Below are positions 25,660 through 35,318 of a DNA stretch of 64,000 nt, one piece after another (position 1 is the first letter of the stretch; each line of letters starts with the position of its first letter). The stretch is from positions 248,001 through 312,000 of the forward strand of contig CAJVXS010000001.1 of the NCBI GenBank assembly GCA_913009235.1, in the 5' to 3' direction. Source of the stretch: an uncultured Methylophilaceae bacterium. Lineage in GTDB: Bacteria; Pseudomonadota; Gammaproteobacteria; Burkholderiales; Methylophilaceae. A program made the position numbers and the translations under genes. The notes beneath the pieces were generated by a model. It was not told where the DNA came from and did no database searches. It was given only the letters and a program-made list of their open reading frames with translations.

Positions 25660-26565
25660 TTAATTAATCGACTTGAAGAGTGATTTGGATACAGTGATAT
25701 AAGCTGAAACTACTCCGAGAAGAATAGCACTGAGGCACGTAACGAATAATGTGGCAAAATTGGGTAAGCGTAAACTAAAATCGGCTTGATATTCTGTTGC
25801 TAAGGATACAATGGATAGGTTGAATAATAGAATAACGCAACTGGCAATAGCCAGCGCCAGCAATGCGCCGGCCAATCCATAAATAGCACCTGAGTATAAA
25901 AAAGGTCGGCGAATAAAGCTATGCGTTGCACCAATGAGTTGGCTGACTTCGATTTCTTGTTGTTGCGTTAAAATTTGCATGCGGATGGTATTGCCAATCA
26001 CAGCAAATATAGCAAAGCCTAGTAGCATTGCTAATACCCATAATGCATTTCCTCCTAAAGCCAATAAGTAATTCAAGCGCTTTAGCCAGGCATGATCAAT
26101 TTGAATAGCTTCGACGCCGTCTAATTGGCTCAAATCAGTTTTTAGCTGGTTGATGGCCGCTGATTCCAGATCTGTTGGTTCGATAAAAAACGCATCGGGT
26201 AATGGGTTCTTATCCAATGTCTGGATAATGTTTTCATTTTGACTGTCGTTAGCAAGCTGTTTCAATGCAGCTTCTTTTGAGATGAACTGAAATTTTTTAA
26301 TGGCTGCATGGGTTGCTAATGTATTGTGAATGCTATCAGCCATGGTTGGTGTTGCGTCGGTTGTTAAGAATAAGCTCATATGCGAGTCATTTTTGATTGA
26401 ACCGACAAGCCCGCTAAAGCTAGTGAGAGCGAGATACATAATAATCGGCAAGGCCAAGCTCACCGCAATAGTGAAGGCAATAAATAAATTGCCGAATAGA
26501 TTCTCTCTTAACCGTGAGATCACTAGCTGCCGTGCTTGAGAGTGCTGTGTTAACCATGTGTTCAT
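25660..26565 (-). CDS. ftsX: Cell-division ABC-like protein FtsX
   Basis: 301 residues, four membrane helices (about 25-48, 168-190, 217-245, 263-290) with the periplasmic loop between helices 1 and 2. The cytoplasmic motif MQILTQQQEIEVSQLIGATHSFIRRPF is the FtsX C-terminal domain hallmark. It forms a complex with FtsE that activates peptidoglycan hydrolysis through EnvC-type partners. Its start overlaps the end of ftsE by 4 bp. Confidence 0.96.
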   Translation of the reverse strand: MNTWLTQHSQARQLVISRLRENLFGNLFIAFTIAVSLALPIIMYLALTSFSGLVGSIKNDSHMSLFLTTDATPTMADSIHNTLATHAAIKKFQFISKEAALKQLANDSQNENIIQTLDKNPLPDAFFIEPTDLESAAINQLKTDLSQLDGVEAIQIDHAWLKRLNYLLALGGNALWVLAMLLGFAIFAVIGNTIRMQILTQQQEIEVSQLIGATHSFIRRPFLYSGAIYGLAGALLALAIASCVILLFNLSIVSLATEYQADFSLRLPNFATLFVTCLSAILLGVVSAYITVSKSLFKSIN

Positions 26566-27227
26566 GCGACCACCTGAGGTGTAACAAGTCGACCATGATC
26601 TAAATGCAGTACTTTATGCTCATTGGCTGTGCCTAGCAAATCATGCGTTGCGATAATCACAGTAACGCCCACTTGTTGGAATGCGCTAAATAAAGTCAGG
26701 ATGCCATCAGCATAATTTTTATCTAGATTACCTGTTGGTTCATCTGCAATCAGTATCGAAGGTCTTGAAACGACGGCACGTGCAATAGCCAAGCGTTGCT
26801 GTTCGCCACCAGAAAGTGTAATCGGCATGCTTTTTTCTTTATTAAGTAAGCCTACTTTATCAAGTGCAGCTCGAATGCGCTTGCCTGCATCAGCGCCTGT
26901 AATCCCATTGATGGCAAGTGGTAATGCGACATTGTGATAACAATTACGGTCATACAATAATTTATGGTCTTGAAAAACAAGACCAAACTTTCTACGGACA
27001 TACGGTAATGTTGACTCACTCAACTTGCTGATATTTTGATTGTTGATGAGCACCGTGCCATTCGAAGGGCGTTCAATAGCAGCAACCAGCTTCAGCAAGG
27101 TACTTTTACCAGCACCCGAGTGACCTGTGACGTAAACCATCTCACCTTGTTCAATGCTAAAGCTCGCATTGCTTAAGGCTTCTTGGCTGCCTGGGTAGCG
27201 CTTGGTTACATTGTCTAAAACAATCAT
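26562..27227 (-). CDS. ftsE: Cell-division ATP-binding protein FtsE
   Basis: About 221 residues from the ATG at 27225-27227 ([13 protein letters not shown]), which matches the normal FtsE N-terminus. Walker A is [12 protein letters not shown], the signature [14 protein letters not shown], Walker [13 protein letters not shown]. Longer in-frame starts exist: an ATG at 27270-27272 overlaps the ftsY stop (ATGAATAA), which would couple translation, and one at 27332 intrudes into ftsY. The shorter start is preferred for family fit, though none has a strong ribosome site. Confidence 0.93.
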   Translation of the reverse strand: MIVLDNVTKRYPGSQEALSNASFSIEQGEMVYVTGHSGAGKSTLLKLVAAIERPSNGTVLINNQNISKLSESTLPYVRRKFGLVFQDHKLLYDRNCYHNVALPLAINGITGADAGKRIRAALDKVGLLNKEKSMPITLSGGEQQRLAIARAVVSRPSILIADEPTGNLDKNYADGILTLFSAFQQVGVTVIIATHDLLGTANEHKVLHLDHGRLVTPQVVA

Positions 27228-27264
27228 CGCGTTATTGGAGCTACTATCATGTGAGTATTTTAGA

Positions 27265-28338
27265 TTATTCATCAAATAGCGCATCGACAAACTCGTTGGC
27301 ACTGAAAGGGTGTAAATCATCAATGGCTTCACCTACGCCAATAAAGCGAATCGGGATAGGTCGCGCTTCGGCAATGGCTGCAATCACACCACCTTTGGCA
27401 GTACCATCTAACTTACTTAAAATCAAACCAGTTATGCCTAACGCATCATCAAATGATTTAACTTGGCCAACTGCATTTTGACCTGTGTTGGCATCAATGA
27501 CTAACATCACTTCATGCGGTGCACCAGGGTAGGCTTTGCCAATGACGCGTTTTACTTTTGCAATTTCTTCCATTAGGTGCATTTGTGTCGGTAGGCGCCC
27601 AGCAGTATCGGCAATCACGATATCAATCTTTTTAGAGATGGCTGAATTCACTGCATCAAAAATAACGGCAGCAGGATCTGAGCCTTCAGAGGTGATGACA
27701 TGTACGTTATTACGGTCACCCCATACTTGTAATTGTTCGCGTGCAGCGGCTCTAAATGTGTCGCCAGCAGCAATCAAAACAGACTTGCCTTGAGATTGGT
27801 ATAGTTTGGCTAACTTGCCGATAGATGTGGTTTTACCCGCGCCATTCACACCTGCTAACATGATGACAAATGGCAGTTTTTTACCAGTGTCGAGAGCGGC
27901 TTCTAGTGGTGAAAGAATGGTATGCAACTCAGCTTTAAGGGCATCCTTAAGCGCTACCGTATCTTCTAGGCGATTTTTTTTGACGTGAGCTTTTAGGTTG
28001 TCTAAGAGTTTTAGTGTGGCGGCAACGCCGACGTCAGACGTGAGTAGAATAGACTCCAACTCTTCATAGGTGTCTTCGTCAATCTTCCCACCACTAAATA
28101 AGCTGGTAATTTGGCCGCCCAGATTTTTTCGGGTTTTAGATAGGCCTGCTTTAAGTTTTTGGGCCCAGCTTAACTTTTCTTTTACAGCTGGTTTTACTTG
28201 TGGCTTTTCTTCTTCAACAAGTTGACCAACGACAGATTCGACTGTTTCAGTAGCTGGAGTTTCTGCAACGTCCAATTCAGGTGCTTTATCATCGGCTCCA
28301 GTTTCTGGAGCATTCTTTTTTTTTAAAAAATCAAACAT
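27265..28338 (-). CDS. ftsY: Signal recognition particle receptor FtsY
   Basis: 357 residues. An acidic N-terminal region (about 1-55) is followed by the four-helix N domain and the SRP GTPase G domain: G1 AGVNGAGKTTSIGKL (about 163-177), DTAGRLPTQ (G3), and TKxD-equivalent LSKLDGTAKGG (G4). It docks SRP-ribosome complexes at the membrane. First of ftsY-ftsE-ftsX-rpoH, an old conserved order. Confidence 0.97.
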   Translation of the reverse strand: MFDFLKKKNAPETGADDKAPELDVAETPATETVESVVGQLVEEEKPQVKPAVKEKLSWAQKLKAGLSKTRKNLGGQITSLFSGGKIDEDTYEELESILLTSDVGVAATLKLLDNLKAHVKKNRLEDTVALKDALKAELHTILSPLEAALDTGKKLPFVIMLAGVNGAGKTTSIGKLAKLYQSQGKSVLIAAGDTFRAAAREQLQVWGDRNNVHVITSEGSDPAAVIFDAVNSAISKKIDIVIADTAGRLPTQMHLMEEIAKVKRVIGKAYPGAPHEVMLVIDANTGQNAVGQVKSFDDALGITGLILSKLDGTAKGGVIAAIAEARPIPIRFIGVGEAIDDLHPFSANEFVDALFDE

Positions 28339-28724
28339 AACAATTCTTAAAAAGGGATAGGGCTTATTTTACTGTACTTTTATCAGAAGCTTCTAACTAT
28401 TCAATGGGTATTAATCACTAAGTAAATAATAATGAATGTATGCATAATTGCAACCGAACCCATTGATTGATATTGTGATCACAACATTCAATTACTATTG
28501 CCGCATGGTGCATGGGCCATGACTTACCACTCTGCTATGATATGTGAGGTTTTTAGTGTGTGTTAATGCAAAGAAGAATAGATGTACCCATGGGATATTT
28601 TCTTTTTATTGATGGTGTTGTTAGTAAGGTAAAGCACCATAGTTGATATGAGTGCGATATAAAAACTTAAAGTAAGCTAGTGAAGGTAATGAAACTAACA
28701 CAGGTCAGAAGTTGAGTAACTATA
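28339..28724. other. Non-coding gap between divergent ftsY and rsmD
   Basis: 386 bp with AT-rich sequence. It must hold the promoters of ftsY and rsmD. Only very short frames are present (for example 16-18 codons at about 28581-28650), and I recognise none. In many betaproteobacteria one or two M16 peptidase genes lie here; no remnant of them is visible. Confidence 0.5.
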
Positions 28725-29273
28725 GTGAAAAAAAAACAAAATACAGTAAGAATTAATGCGGGTGTGTGGCGTAGCCGCGTACTTCAGTTTCCCGATGCTG
28801 ACGGGTTGAGACCATCACTTGATCGGGTGAGGCAAACAGTATTTAATTGGTTAGGACAGGATTTAACAGGGCAAGTGTGTTTGGATATTTTTGCAGGAAC
28901 AGGCGCATTTGGTTTTGAGGCGTTATCTCGTAATGCAAAGCAGTTGGTGATGGTGGAGAATTCAAAGCTTGCTTCAAAAGCGCTGATTCAGAACCAATCC
29001 TTGCTTAAGGCGGACCATTGCCAAATCCTTAATATGGATGCGATACTGTTTTTGACGAGTAATCAGCAGCAGTTCGATCTTATCTTTTGCGACCCACCTT
29101 ATCAGAAACAATGGTTGGATAAACTGCTCCCCATTTTAGGTGAGCACCTCAGTGACGATGGTGTTTTGTATGCCGAAGCGGAATATAAATTAGAATCTAA
29201 TGCTAACTGGGAAGTGCTAAAGCAAAGTAAAGCAGGTAATGTGTATTATCATTTGTTAAAATGCATCAAATAG
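28725..29273 (+). CDS. rsmD: 16S rRNA (guanine966-N2)-methyltransferase
   Basis: 182 residues from a GTG start. The N-terminus RINAGVWRSRVLQFPDADGLRPSLDRVRQTVFNWL has the RsmD pattern, SAM motif I is LDIFAGTGAFGFEALSR, and the catalytic motif is FCDPPYQ (DPPY). It methylates G966 of 16S rRNA. It precedes coaD by 46 bp, the common rsmD-coaD pairing. Confidence 0.96.
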   Translation: MKKKQNTVRINAGVWRSRVLQFPDADGLRPSLDRVRQTVFNWLGQDLTGQVCLDIFAGTGAFGFEALSRNAKQLVMVENSKLASKALIQNQSLLKADHCQILNMDAILFLTSNQQQFDLIFCDPPYQKQWLDKLLPILGEHLSDDGVLYAEAEYKLESNANWEVLKQSKAGNVYYHLLKCIK

Positions 29274-29319
29274 TTTGAGACACACGGCCACACGAATAAG
29301 AGCAGACGAGTAAAAGCAT

Positions 29320-30056
<737 letters not shown>

Positions 30057-30065
30057 TAGGTGAGC

Positions 30066-30187
30066 ATGCGCGTATTACATAGTATGTTAAGTGTAGAGAT
30101 TTTGTAACGTTCAATTGATTTTTACATGGATGCACTGGGTATAAGATTGAGTTTATACAGGAAGGCACAATCGAATATTTACGATAA
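30066..30187 (+). pseudogene. gloA: Remnant of lactoylglutathione lyase (gloA) with an internal deletion
   Basis: The first frame reads MRVLHSMLSVEIL-stop-RSIDFYMDALG, which matches the glyoxalase I N-terminus ([20 protein letters not shown]...LG) with a CAA-to-TAA type stop. After the GGG at 30137-30139 a different frame continues GYKIEFIQEGTIEYLR and stop, which matches the GloA C-terminus (DPDGYKIELI...). About 90 central codons are missing, joined at a short GG homology. The gene cannot make a working enzyme. Surviving N- and C-termini indicate a recent deletion. Confidence 0.8.
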
Positions 30188-30300
30188 ATCTACAGTGCGG
30201 GAAAATTGTTGCGTTGTGCGGTGCTCAAAACCCTCATGTACTTAAATGTATAGTGCCGTAGGCCTTGCACCTTATCCCCTGTGAATTTTAAAGCGTTCAT

Positions 30301-30546
30301 ATGAATAAGAACACAGAACATCTTAAACAAGCAGTCCAATTTTACTTAGATGGTGATTGGGATGCATCCCACAAAATTACCCAAGACTATTCTGATGCGA
30401 TGGCTAACTGGATTCATGCGGTATTGCATAAAATAGAAGGTGATGAGTGGAACAGTAAGTATTGGTATAAGCGGACAGATTGTAGGCAGTATGAAGATTA
30501 TGTAGATGCTGAAACAGAATTACTTGAAATTCAGAAACTGCTGTAG
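30301..30546 (+). CDS. Conserved hypothetical protein (81 residues)
   Basis: A soluble, Trp- and acid-rich protein: FYLDGDWDASHKITQDYSD ... NWIHAVLHKIEGDEWNSKYWYKR. I have seen this short family ("HDWHKAHDLAQ ... WIHAYLHRKEGD ... YWYRRA") in many proteobacteria with no function assigned; the helical repeat suggests a TPR-like fold. A rho-independent terminator follows 20 bp after the stop. No SD stronger than AAAGCG is seen. Confidence 0.7.
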   Translation: MNKNTEHLKQAVQFYLDGDWDASHKITQDYSDAMANWIHAVLHKIEGDEWNSKYWYKRTDCRQYEDYVDAETELLEIQKLL

Positions 30547-30566
30547 ATTGTGCTAGGTAAATAAAA

Positions 30567-30593
30567 AAAGCCTGCACAGGGAGGCAGGCTTTT
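30567..30593 (+). terminator. Rho-independent terminator
   Basis: AAAGCCTGC pairs with GCAGGCTTT around a 9-nt loop, flanked by an A-run on the left and TTT on the right. It separates the convergent genes at 30301 and 30624 and may work in both directions. Confidence 0.8.
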
Positions 30594-30623
30594 AGTGGGT
30601 GGAACTTAGCACTTGCTGATCGC

Positions 30624-31007
30624 TTAGATAGCTGATGCCTTGCTATTTGATAAAGTAACGTACTTAAACTCACCGGCAACAAATACAAAGTTTGCATTTA
30701 AATTTTCAGTGTCTTTTTTCACCGCATTTTTATATGTCCAGATGACGCCTTCTTGATTGCCCCTGGCATTTTTTAGTGTGGTAATTGAATCTGGCATACC
30801 AAACTTCGTTGATACTTTGTTTATTTTTTCATTGCCTAGCATTTCGTAAAATGCAACATCTGATACAACAAGCCCGTTAAGGCTAACGGAGCCATTGCTA
30901 TTAATGTTTTTTTGGAAGCCCATTGCATTTGCATTGATATTGCTAAAAGCAAGTAAGCAAATCATTAAACTACTAAGTAAAGTTTTTTGAATGAATTTTT
31001 GATTCAT
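30624..31007 (-). CDS. Secreted hypothetical protein with a BamE-like pattern
   Basis: 127 residues. A signal peptide (about 1-28, cleavage at ANA) makes it periplasmic. The rest reads VAFYEMLGNEKINKVSTKFGMPDSITTLKNARGNQEGVIWTYKN, with the order "helix, V..kFG.P....., ..WtY, ... F..g.l" seen in SmpA/BamE-type domains. There is no lipobox cysteine. Function unknown. It lies beyond the dnaKJ terminator and is monocistronic. Confidence 0.6.
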   Translation of the reverse strand: MNQKFIQKTLLSSLMICLLAFSNINANAMGFQKNINSNGSVSLNGLVVSDVAFYEMLGNEKINKVSTKFGMPDSITTLKNARGNQEGVIWTYKNAVKKDTENLNANFVFVAGEFKYVTLSNSKASAI

Positions 31008-31096
31008 TTTATTCTCCTCTTTGGTTGAAAGAACTTGTACTATAGCAATAGAGTGTTGCAGTTTAATGGCAACTATGTAACTGATTTGTAAATATA

Positions 31097-31123
31097 AAAA
31101 TAGGGCGCATATCCCCCTATTTT
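31097..31123. terminator. Rho-independent terminator after dnaJ
   Basis: AAAATAGGG pairs with CCCTATTTT around a 9-nt loop, 11 bp past the dnaJ stop. Symmetric A and T tracts allow function on both strands. Confidence 0.75.
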
Positions 31124-31134
31124 AATGTGGCGTA

Positions 31135-32259
31135 TTAATCAAAAAATGATTTAGCTTTGTCTAACCAGCCCTTGTTTCTAGGGCCGTGTTTCCCTGCATC
31201 GGCCTGCGTACTTGTTTCAAATTCACGCAATAAGTTTTTTTGTGTTTCAGTGAGTTTAACGGGCGTTTCAACAGTAACATGCACCATTAAATCACCATAG
31301 TCACTTGAGCGTAATGGTTTAATGCCTTTGCCACGCAACCTAAAGACTGCACCTGTTTGCGTCTCTGTGGGCACCTTCATTTTTGCAGACCCGCCTAAGG
31401 TAGGGACTTTAATTTCGCCTCCCAATGCTGCTGTTGTAAAGCTTACTGGCATTTCACAATGTAAGTTGCCGCCTTCGCGTTCAAACATATCATGTTGTTT
31501 GAGATGTATCACCACATACAAATCACCCATAGGGCCGCCATTGACACCAGCTTCGCCTTTACCGGATAAGCGAATGCGATCACCTTCATCTACGCCAGCG
31601 GGGATTTTGACTGATAGTGTCTTATGCTGTTTGGTGCGACCATCACCGTGGCAGGTATTACATTCATCTGATTTAGAAATGGTCTTACCTGTGCCGTGAC
31701 ATTTAGGACAGGTTTGTTGTACGGAGAAAAATCCTTGCTGCATTCGCACTTGACCATGCCCACCACAAGTGCCACAGGTAGATGCTGACTTGCCTGATTT
31801 AGCACCAGAACCTTTACAAGGTTCACAAGTGGTCATCACTGGAATACGGATTTTAGTTTCGGTGCCTTTGGCTACTTGCTCTAGTGTGACTTCCATGTTG
31901 TAACGTAAGTCTGCACCACGATAGACATTGGAGCGTTGTTGACCACCGCCTCCACCACCAAAGATGTCACCAAAGATGTCGCCAAAAGCATCATTGAAGC
32001 CGCCAGCGCCACCACCACCGCCCATGCTTGGGTCAACACCAGCATGTCCATACTGGTCGTAAGCAGCACGCTTTTGATCGTCAGAGAGTATTTCGTAAGC
32101 TTCCTTCGCCTCTTTAAACTGCTCTTCGGCTTTTGCGTTGTCTGGGTTACGGTCCGGATGGTATTTCATCGCTAATTTGCGATAGGACTTTTTAACTTCC
32201 GCTTCTGAAGCATCTTGGTTAACGCCTAGTACTTCATAAAAATCTTTTTTGTTAGCCAT
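31135..32259 (-). CDS. dnaJ: Chaperone protein DnaJ (Hsp40)
   Basis: 374 residues. The J domain holds the HPD motif (MKYHPDRNP, about 30-38), followed by a G/F-rich linker (about 75-105), four CxxCxGxG zinc repeats ([34 protein letters not shown]) and the C-terminal substrate domains. It stimulates DnaK ATPase. It lies 116 bp after dnaK; a hairpin lies between them. Confidence 0.98.
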   Translation of the reverse strand: MANKKDFYEVLGVNQDASEAEVKKSYRKLAMKYHPDRNPDNAKAEEQFKEAKEAYEILSDDQKRAAYDQYGHAGVDPSMGGGGGAGGFNDAFGDIFGDIFGGGGGGQQRSNVYRGADLRYNMEVTLEQVAKGTETKIRIPVMTTCEPCKGSGAKSGKSASTCGTCGGHGQVRMQQGFFSVQQTCPKCHGTGKTISKSDECNTCHGDGRTKQHKTLSVKIPAGVDEGDRIRLSGKGEAGVNGGPMGDLYVVIHLKQHDMFEREGGNLHCEMPVSFTTAALGGEIKVPTLGGSAKMKVPTETQTGAVFRLRGKGIKPLRSSDYGDLMVHVTVETPVKLTETQKNLLREFETSTQADAGKHGPRNKGWLDKAKSFFD

Positions 32260-32323
32260 AAGTATTATCTATATTGTGTTGCATTAAAGGTCACTATTCA
32301 AGTTAACAGTTTCAACGTGAATA

Positions 32324-32354
32324 AATCGCTAGCACCAAAGAGACGCTAGCGATT
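32324..32354 (-). terminator. Intercistronic hairpin between dnaK and dnaJ
   Basis: AATCGCTAGC and GCTAGCGATT form a perfect 10-bp stem with an 11-nt loop in the dnaK-dnaJ gap. The following T content is low (TTATT), so it looks like a partial attenuator or mRNA-stabilising structure rather than a full stop, consistent with more DnaK than DnaJ. Confidence 0.55.
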
Positions 32355-32375
32355 CTTGAGGAGGCTAAAGTTAAA

Positions 32376-34298
32376 TTAGTCTTCTTTTTTCACTTCTTCA
32401 AAGTCAGCATCAACCACTTCGGCATCGACTGTTTTCTCACCTTCTTTGCTAGGTTGCGCGCTTTCAGCTTGTGCTTCTGCATTTAATTTTTCACCTAGAA
32501 TTTGTGATGCTTCCATTAATGCATTGGTTTTAGAATCGATGGTTTCTTTATCACCATCTTTAATGGTTTCTTCTAAGTTTTTAATTGCTTCTTCGATCTT
32601 AGATTTTTCATCATCTGTGAGCTTGTCGCCATGCTCTTCTAGTGACTTTTTAACACTGTGTACCATGCCATCAGCACTGTTGCGTGCATCAACTAATTCA
32701 CGCAATGCTTTATCTTCTTCAGCGTGTATTTCTGCATCTTCTTCCATGCGTTGAATTTCTTCTTCGCTTAGGCCGGAGTTCGCTTTAATGGTAATTTTAT
32801 TTTCTTTGCCAGTCGCTTTATCTTTAGCAGATACGTGCAAGATACCATTCGAATCAATATCAAAAGTCACTTCAATTTGTGGCTGACCACGTGGTGCTGG
32901 TGGAATGTCGCTTAAGTTAAATTGGCCAAGTGATTTATTGGCAGTCGCCATTTCGCGCTCGCCTTGTAGCACTTGAATTGTTACCGCATTTTGGTTGTCA
33001 TCAGCAGTAGAGAATACTTGAGAAGCTTTGGTAGGAATCGTTGTATTTTTCTTAATGACTTTAGTCATCACGCCGCCTAGTGTTTCAATCCCTAGAGACA
33101 ATGGCGTTACGTCTAATAACAATACGTCTTTAACATCACCTTGTAATACACCACCTTGAATTGCAGCACCAACAGCAACAGCTTCGTCAGGGTTAACATC
33201 TTTACGTGGCTCTTTACCAAATATTTTTTCTACTTTTTCTTGTACTTTAGGCATGCGGCTTTGACCACCAACTAAAATCACATCAGTAATATCAGAACTT
33301 GAAACGCCAGCATCTTTCATTGCAGTAGTACAAGGTTTAATCGTACGCTCGATTAAGTCTTCAACCATGCTCTCAAATTTCGCGCGAGTAATTTTCACAA
33401 CCAAATGTTTAGGGCCTGTTGCATCAGCTGTTACATATGGCAAGTTAACTTCTGTTTGTGTGCTTGAAGATAATTCGATTTTTGCTTTTTCAGCCGCTTC
33501 TTTTAAGCGTTGCTTAGCGAGTATGTCGTTACGTAAATCCAAGCCGTCATTGTCTTTCTTGAACTCATCAGCGAGGTAGTCGATGATGCGGTTATCAAAA
33601 TCTTCACCACCAAGGAACGTATCACCATTGGTTGAAAGCACTTCAAATTGATGTTCGCCATCAATGCTAGAAATCTCAATGATTGATACGTCAAATGTAC
33701 CACCACCTAAGTCATACACAGCAATCTTACGATCACCTTCTTGTTTATCTAAACCAAAAGCTAGCGCAGCAGCTGTAGGCTCATTAATAATACGTTTCAC
33801 TTCTAAACCAGCGATGCGGCCAGCATCTTTTGTTGCTTGGCGTTGGCTATCGTTAAAGTAAGCAGGCACTGTAATCACCGCCTCTGTTACTTCTTCACCT
33901 AAATAGTCTTCAGCTGTTTTCTTCATCTTGCGTAATACTTCAGCAGACACTTGTGGTGCCGCCATTTTTTCGCCATTCACTTCAACCCATGCATCGCCAT
34001 TGTCAGCTTTAACAATCTTATAAGGCATTAATTTGATATCTTTTTGCACTGCTTTTTCGTCATAACGACGGCCGATTAAACGCTTTACTGCATAAAGTGT
34101 ATTCTCTGGATTGGTTACCGCTTGGCGTTTTGCTGGAGCACCCGCCAATATTTCACCGTCAGCATCTTTTGGATATGCGATGATCGATGGTGTCGTGCGA
34201 CCGCCTTCTGCGTTTTCAATCACGCGTGGCTTGCCGCCTTCCATTACTGCGACACAAGAGTTCGTTGTGCCTAAATCAATACCAATAATTTTACCCAT
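32376..34298 (-). CDS. dnaK: Chaperone protein DnaK (Hsp70)
   Basis: 640 residues. Hsp70 signatures are [17 protein letters not shown] (start), [15 protein letters not shown] (about 192-206) and [15 protein letters not shown] (about 336-350). The substrate domain and lid follow, with an acidic C-terminus ending in EEVKKED. It acts with DnaJ and GrpE in protein folding and in control of sigma-32. A sigma-32-like promoter and grpE lie upstream. Confidence 0.99.
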   Translation of the reverse strand: MGKIIGIDLGTTNSCVAVMEGGKPRVIENAEGGRTTPSIIAYPKDADGEILAGAPAKRQAVTNPENTLYAVKRLIGRRYDEKAVQKDIKLMPYKIVKADNGDAWVEVNGEKMAAPQVSAEVLRKMKKTAEDYLGEEVTEAVITVPAYFNDSQRQATKDAGRIAGLEVKRIINEPTAAALAFGLDKQEGDRKIAVYDLGGGTFDVSIIEISSIDGEHQFEVLSTNGDTFLGGEDFDNRIIDYLADEFKKDNDGLDLRNDILAKQRLKEAAEKAKIELSSSTQTEVNLPYVTADATGPKHLVVKITRAKFESMVEDLIERTIKPCTTAMKDAGVSSSDITDVILVGGQSRMPKVQEKVEKIFGKEPRKDVNPDEAVAVGAAIQGGVLQGDVKDVLLLDVTPLSLGIETLGGVMTKVIKKNTTIPTKASQVFSTADDNQNAVTIQVLQGEREMATANKSLGQFNLSDIPPAPRGQPQIEVTFDIDSNGILHVSAKDKATGKENKITIKANSGLSEEEIQRMEEDAEIHAEEDKALRELVDARNSADGMVHSVKKSLEEHGDKLTDDEKSKIEEAIKNLEETIKDGDKETIDSKTNALMEASQILGEKLNAEAQAESAQPSKEGEKTVDAEVVDADFEEVKKED

Positions 34299-34380
34299 GT
34301 TTTATGTTCCTTATTTCTAAAATTCTTGAAAATTTATTTATTTAAATCATGTAGTCGTTTGCGACTGCGTTACTGTGAAT

Positions 34381-34406
34381 GTTGGGGTGGTTTTCTTCTT
34401 TTCAAG
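34381..34406 (-). promoter_or_regulatory. Candidate sigma-32 promoter of dnaK
   Basis: On the minus strand CTTGAAA (-35) is followed after 12-13 nt by CCCCAACAT (-10; sigma-32 consensus CCCCATNT). It lies about 80 nt ahead of the dnaK start and inside the grpE-dnaK gap. The -10 is one or two bases from consensus. Confidence 0.55.
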
Positions 34407-34424
34407 TCCTTAACCCTTACATGG

Positions 34425-35000
34425 TTACTTAGCTTTTGAAACAACCACTAAAGCAGGACGCAATACACGGTCATTCAGTGTGTAGCCTTTTTGCAATACT
34501 TCTAATACGGTATCTGAGTCAATGTCAGAATCTACCGTGCTAATCGCTTGGTGTTTATTCGGATCAAATTTCTCATTTAATGGATTCACTTCAGCAATGT
34601 TGAATTTCTCAAATACAGTTAATAACTGCTTGGCAGTTAATTCAACGCCATCTTTATAGCTATCAACCGTTGTGCTTTCGACTGCCAGTGCACCGTCTAT
34701 ACTGTCTTTAACAGATAGCAATTCACCACTGAATTTTTCTAGTGCAAATTTACGTGCTTTATCTACATCGCCAGCAGAGCGGCGGCGAATGTTCTCACCT
34801 TCTGCTTTTGCATATAACACTTGTGCTTTTGCTTCTTCCAGCGCTGCTTCCAAAGACTCAATTTTTGCTTCAGGAGACATTTCTTCTGTCTGCACTTCTG
34901 GTGATTCCACTTCTTCTTCCGTGGTTTCTTCTTCCGTGGTTTCTTCTTCCGTGGTTTCTTCTTCCGTGGTTTCTTCTTCCGTGGTTTCTTCGTCTGACAT
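34425..35000 (-). CDS. grpE: Nucleotide exchange factor GrpE with a repetitive acidic N-terminus
   Basis: 191 residues. The conserved core runs from about residue 45: a long helix, [37 protein letters not shown], and the C-terminal beta-wing [16 protein letters not shown] ... [25 protein letters not shown]. GrpE releases ADP from DnaK. The N-terminus consists of five near-identical EETTE units encoded by a 15-bp tandem repeat, an unusual acidic tail. A sigma-32-type promoter precedes the gene. Confidence 0.97.
   Translation of the reverse strand: MSDEETTEEETTEEETTEEETTEEETTEEEVESPEVQTEEMSPEAKIESLEAALEEAKAQVLYAKAEGENIRRRSAGDVDKARKFALEKFSGELLSVKDSIDGALAVESTTVDSYKDGVELTAKQLLTVFEKFNIAEVNPLNEKFDPNKHQAISTVDSDIDSDTVLEVLQKGYTLNDRVLRPALVVVSKAK
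34911..34990. repeat. 15-bp tandem repeat inside the start of grpE
   Basis: The unit GTGGTTTCTTCTTCC repeats with perfect or near-perfect copies beginning at 34921, 34936, 34951, 34966 and (partial) 34981. The unit length is a multiple of three, so copy-number change would add or remove five residues (EETTE) without shifting the frame. Confidence 0.92.
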
Positions 35001-35318
35001 TGCTTTTCCTATTTTTTTAATAATGCTTGCACTGTATATGGAGATGCCGCACTTGATTTCAAGGGGAAATAATGACTTTTATGAAAAATGTTGAAGGACT
35101 TAATTTTTGCACTGTGTTTGTTATAAATCAAAAAAGTGCTGACTTTAAAGTGGCATATTGAAGTTGGTAACACTCACTTTGCAACGCGAGGGAAATGAAA
35201 GTGTGGATTGGTTTATTTTCAACGGGCTATGGTTTGATAGGTTTGCGATGATGCTCGTTGACATATTGTTTTTTATTGACCATGTCATTTAAGTAAGAAG
35301 AAAAGTTGACCTAACGAA
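35001..35318. other. Intergenic region upstream of grpE
   Basis: 318 bp between waaC (ends 35319) and grpE. It contains the sigma-32-like promoter described separately. Two short + strand frames (29 codons at 35071 and 18 codons at 35195) are present; neither product is recognised and I do not call them genes. Confidence 0.5.
35035..35066 (-). promoter_or_regulatory. Sigma-32-type promoter of grpE-dnaK-dnaJ
   Basis: On the minus strand CCCTTGAAA (-35) is separated by 13 nt from CTCCATATA (-10), against the consensus CTTGAAA-N13/14-CCCCATNT. It ends 35 nt ahead of the grpE ATG. No CIRCE element accompanies it, so grpE appears sigma-32 controlled only. Confidence 0.75.

Noticed and set aside
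27228-27332. Long N-terminal extension of ftsE
   Set aside because: It would overlap ftsY by 68 bp, and the family start is [11 protein letters not shown]; coupling through the ATG at 27272 remains possible.
34911-34990. Possible CRISPR-like or direct-repeat array
   Set aside because: Units are contiguous without spacers and lie inside the grpE coding frame; it is a coding tandem repeat.
34672-35094. Two + strand frames with SSVVSSSVV or LLPWF repeats
   Set aside because: They are shadows of the 15-bp repeat in grpE; the grpE frame has all family motifs.
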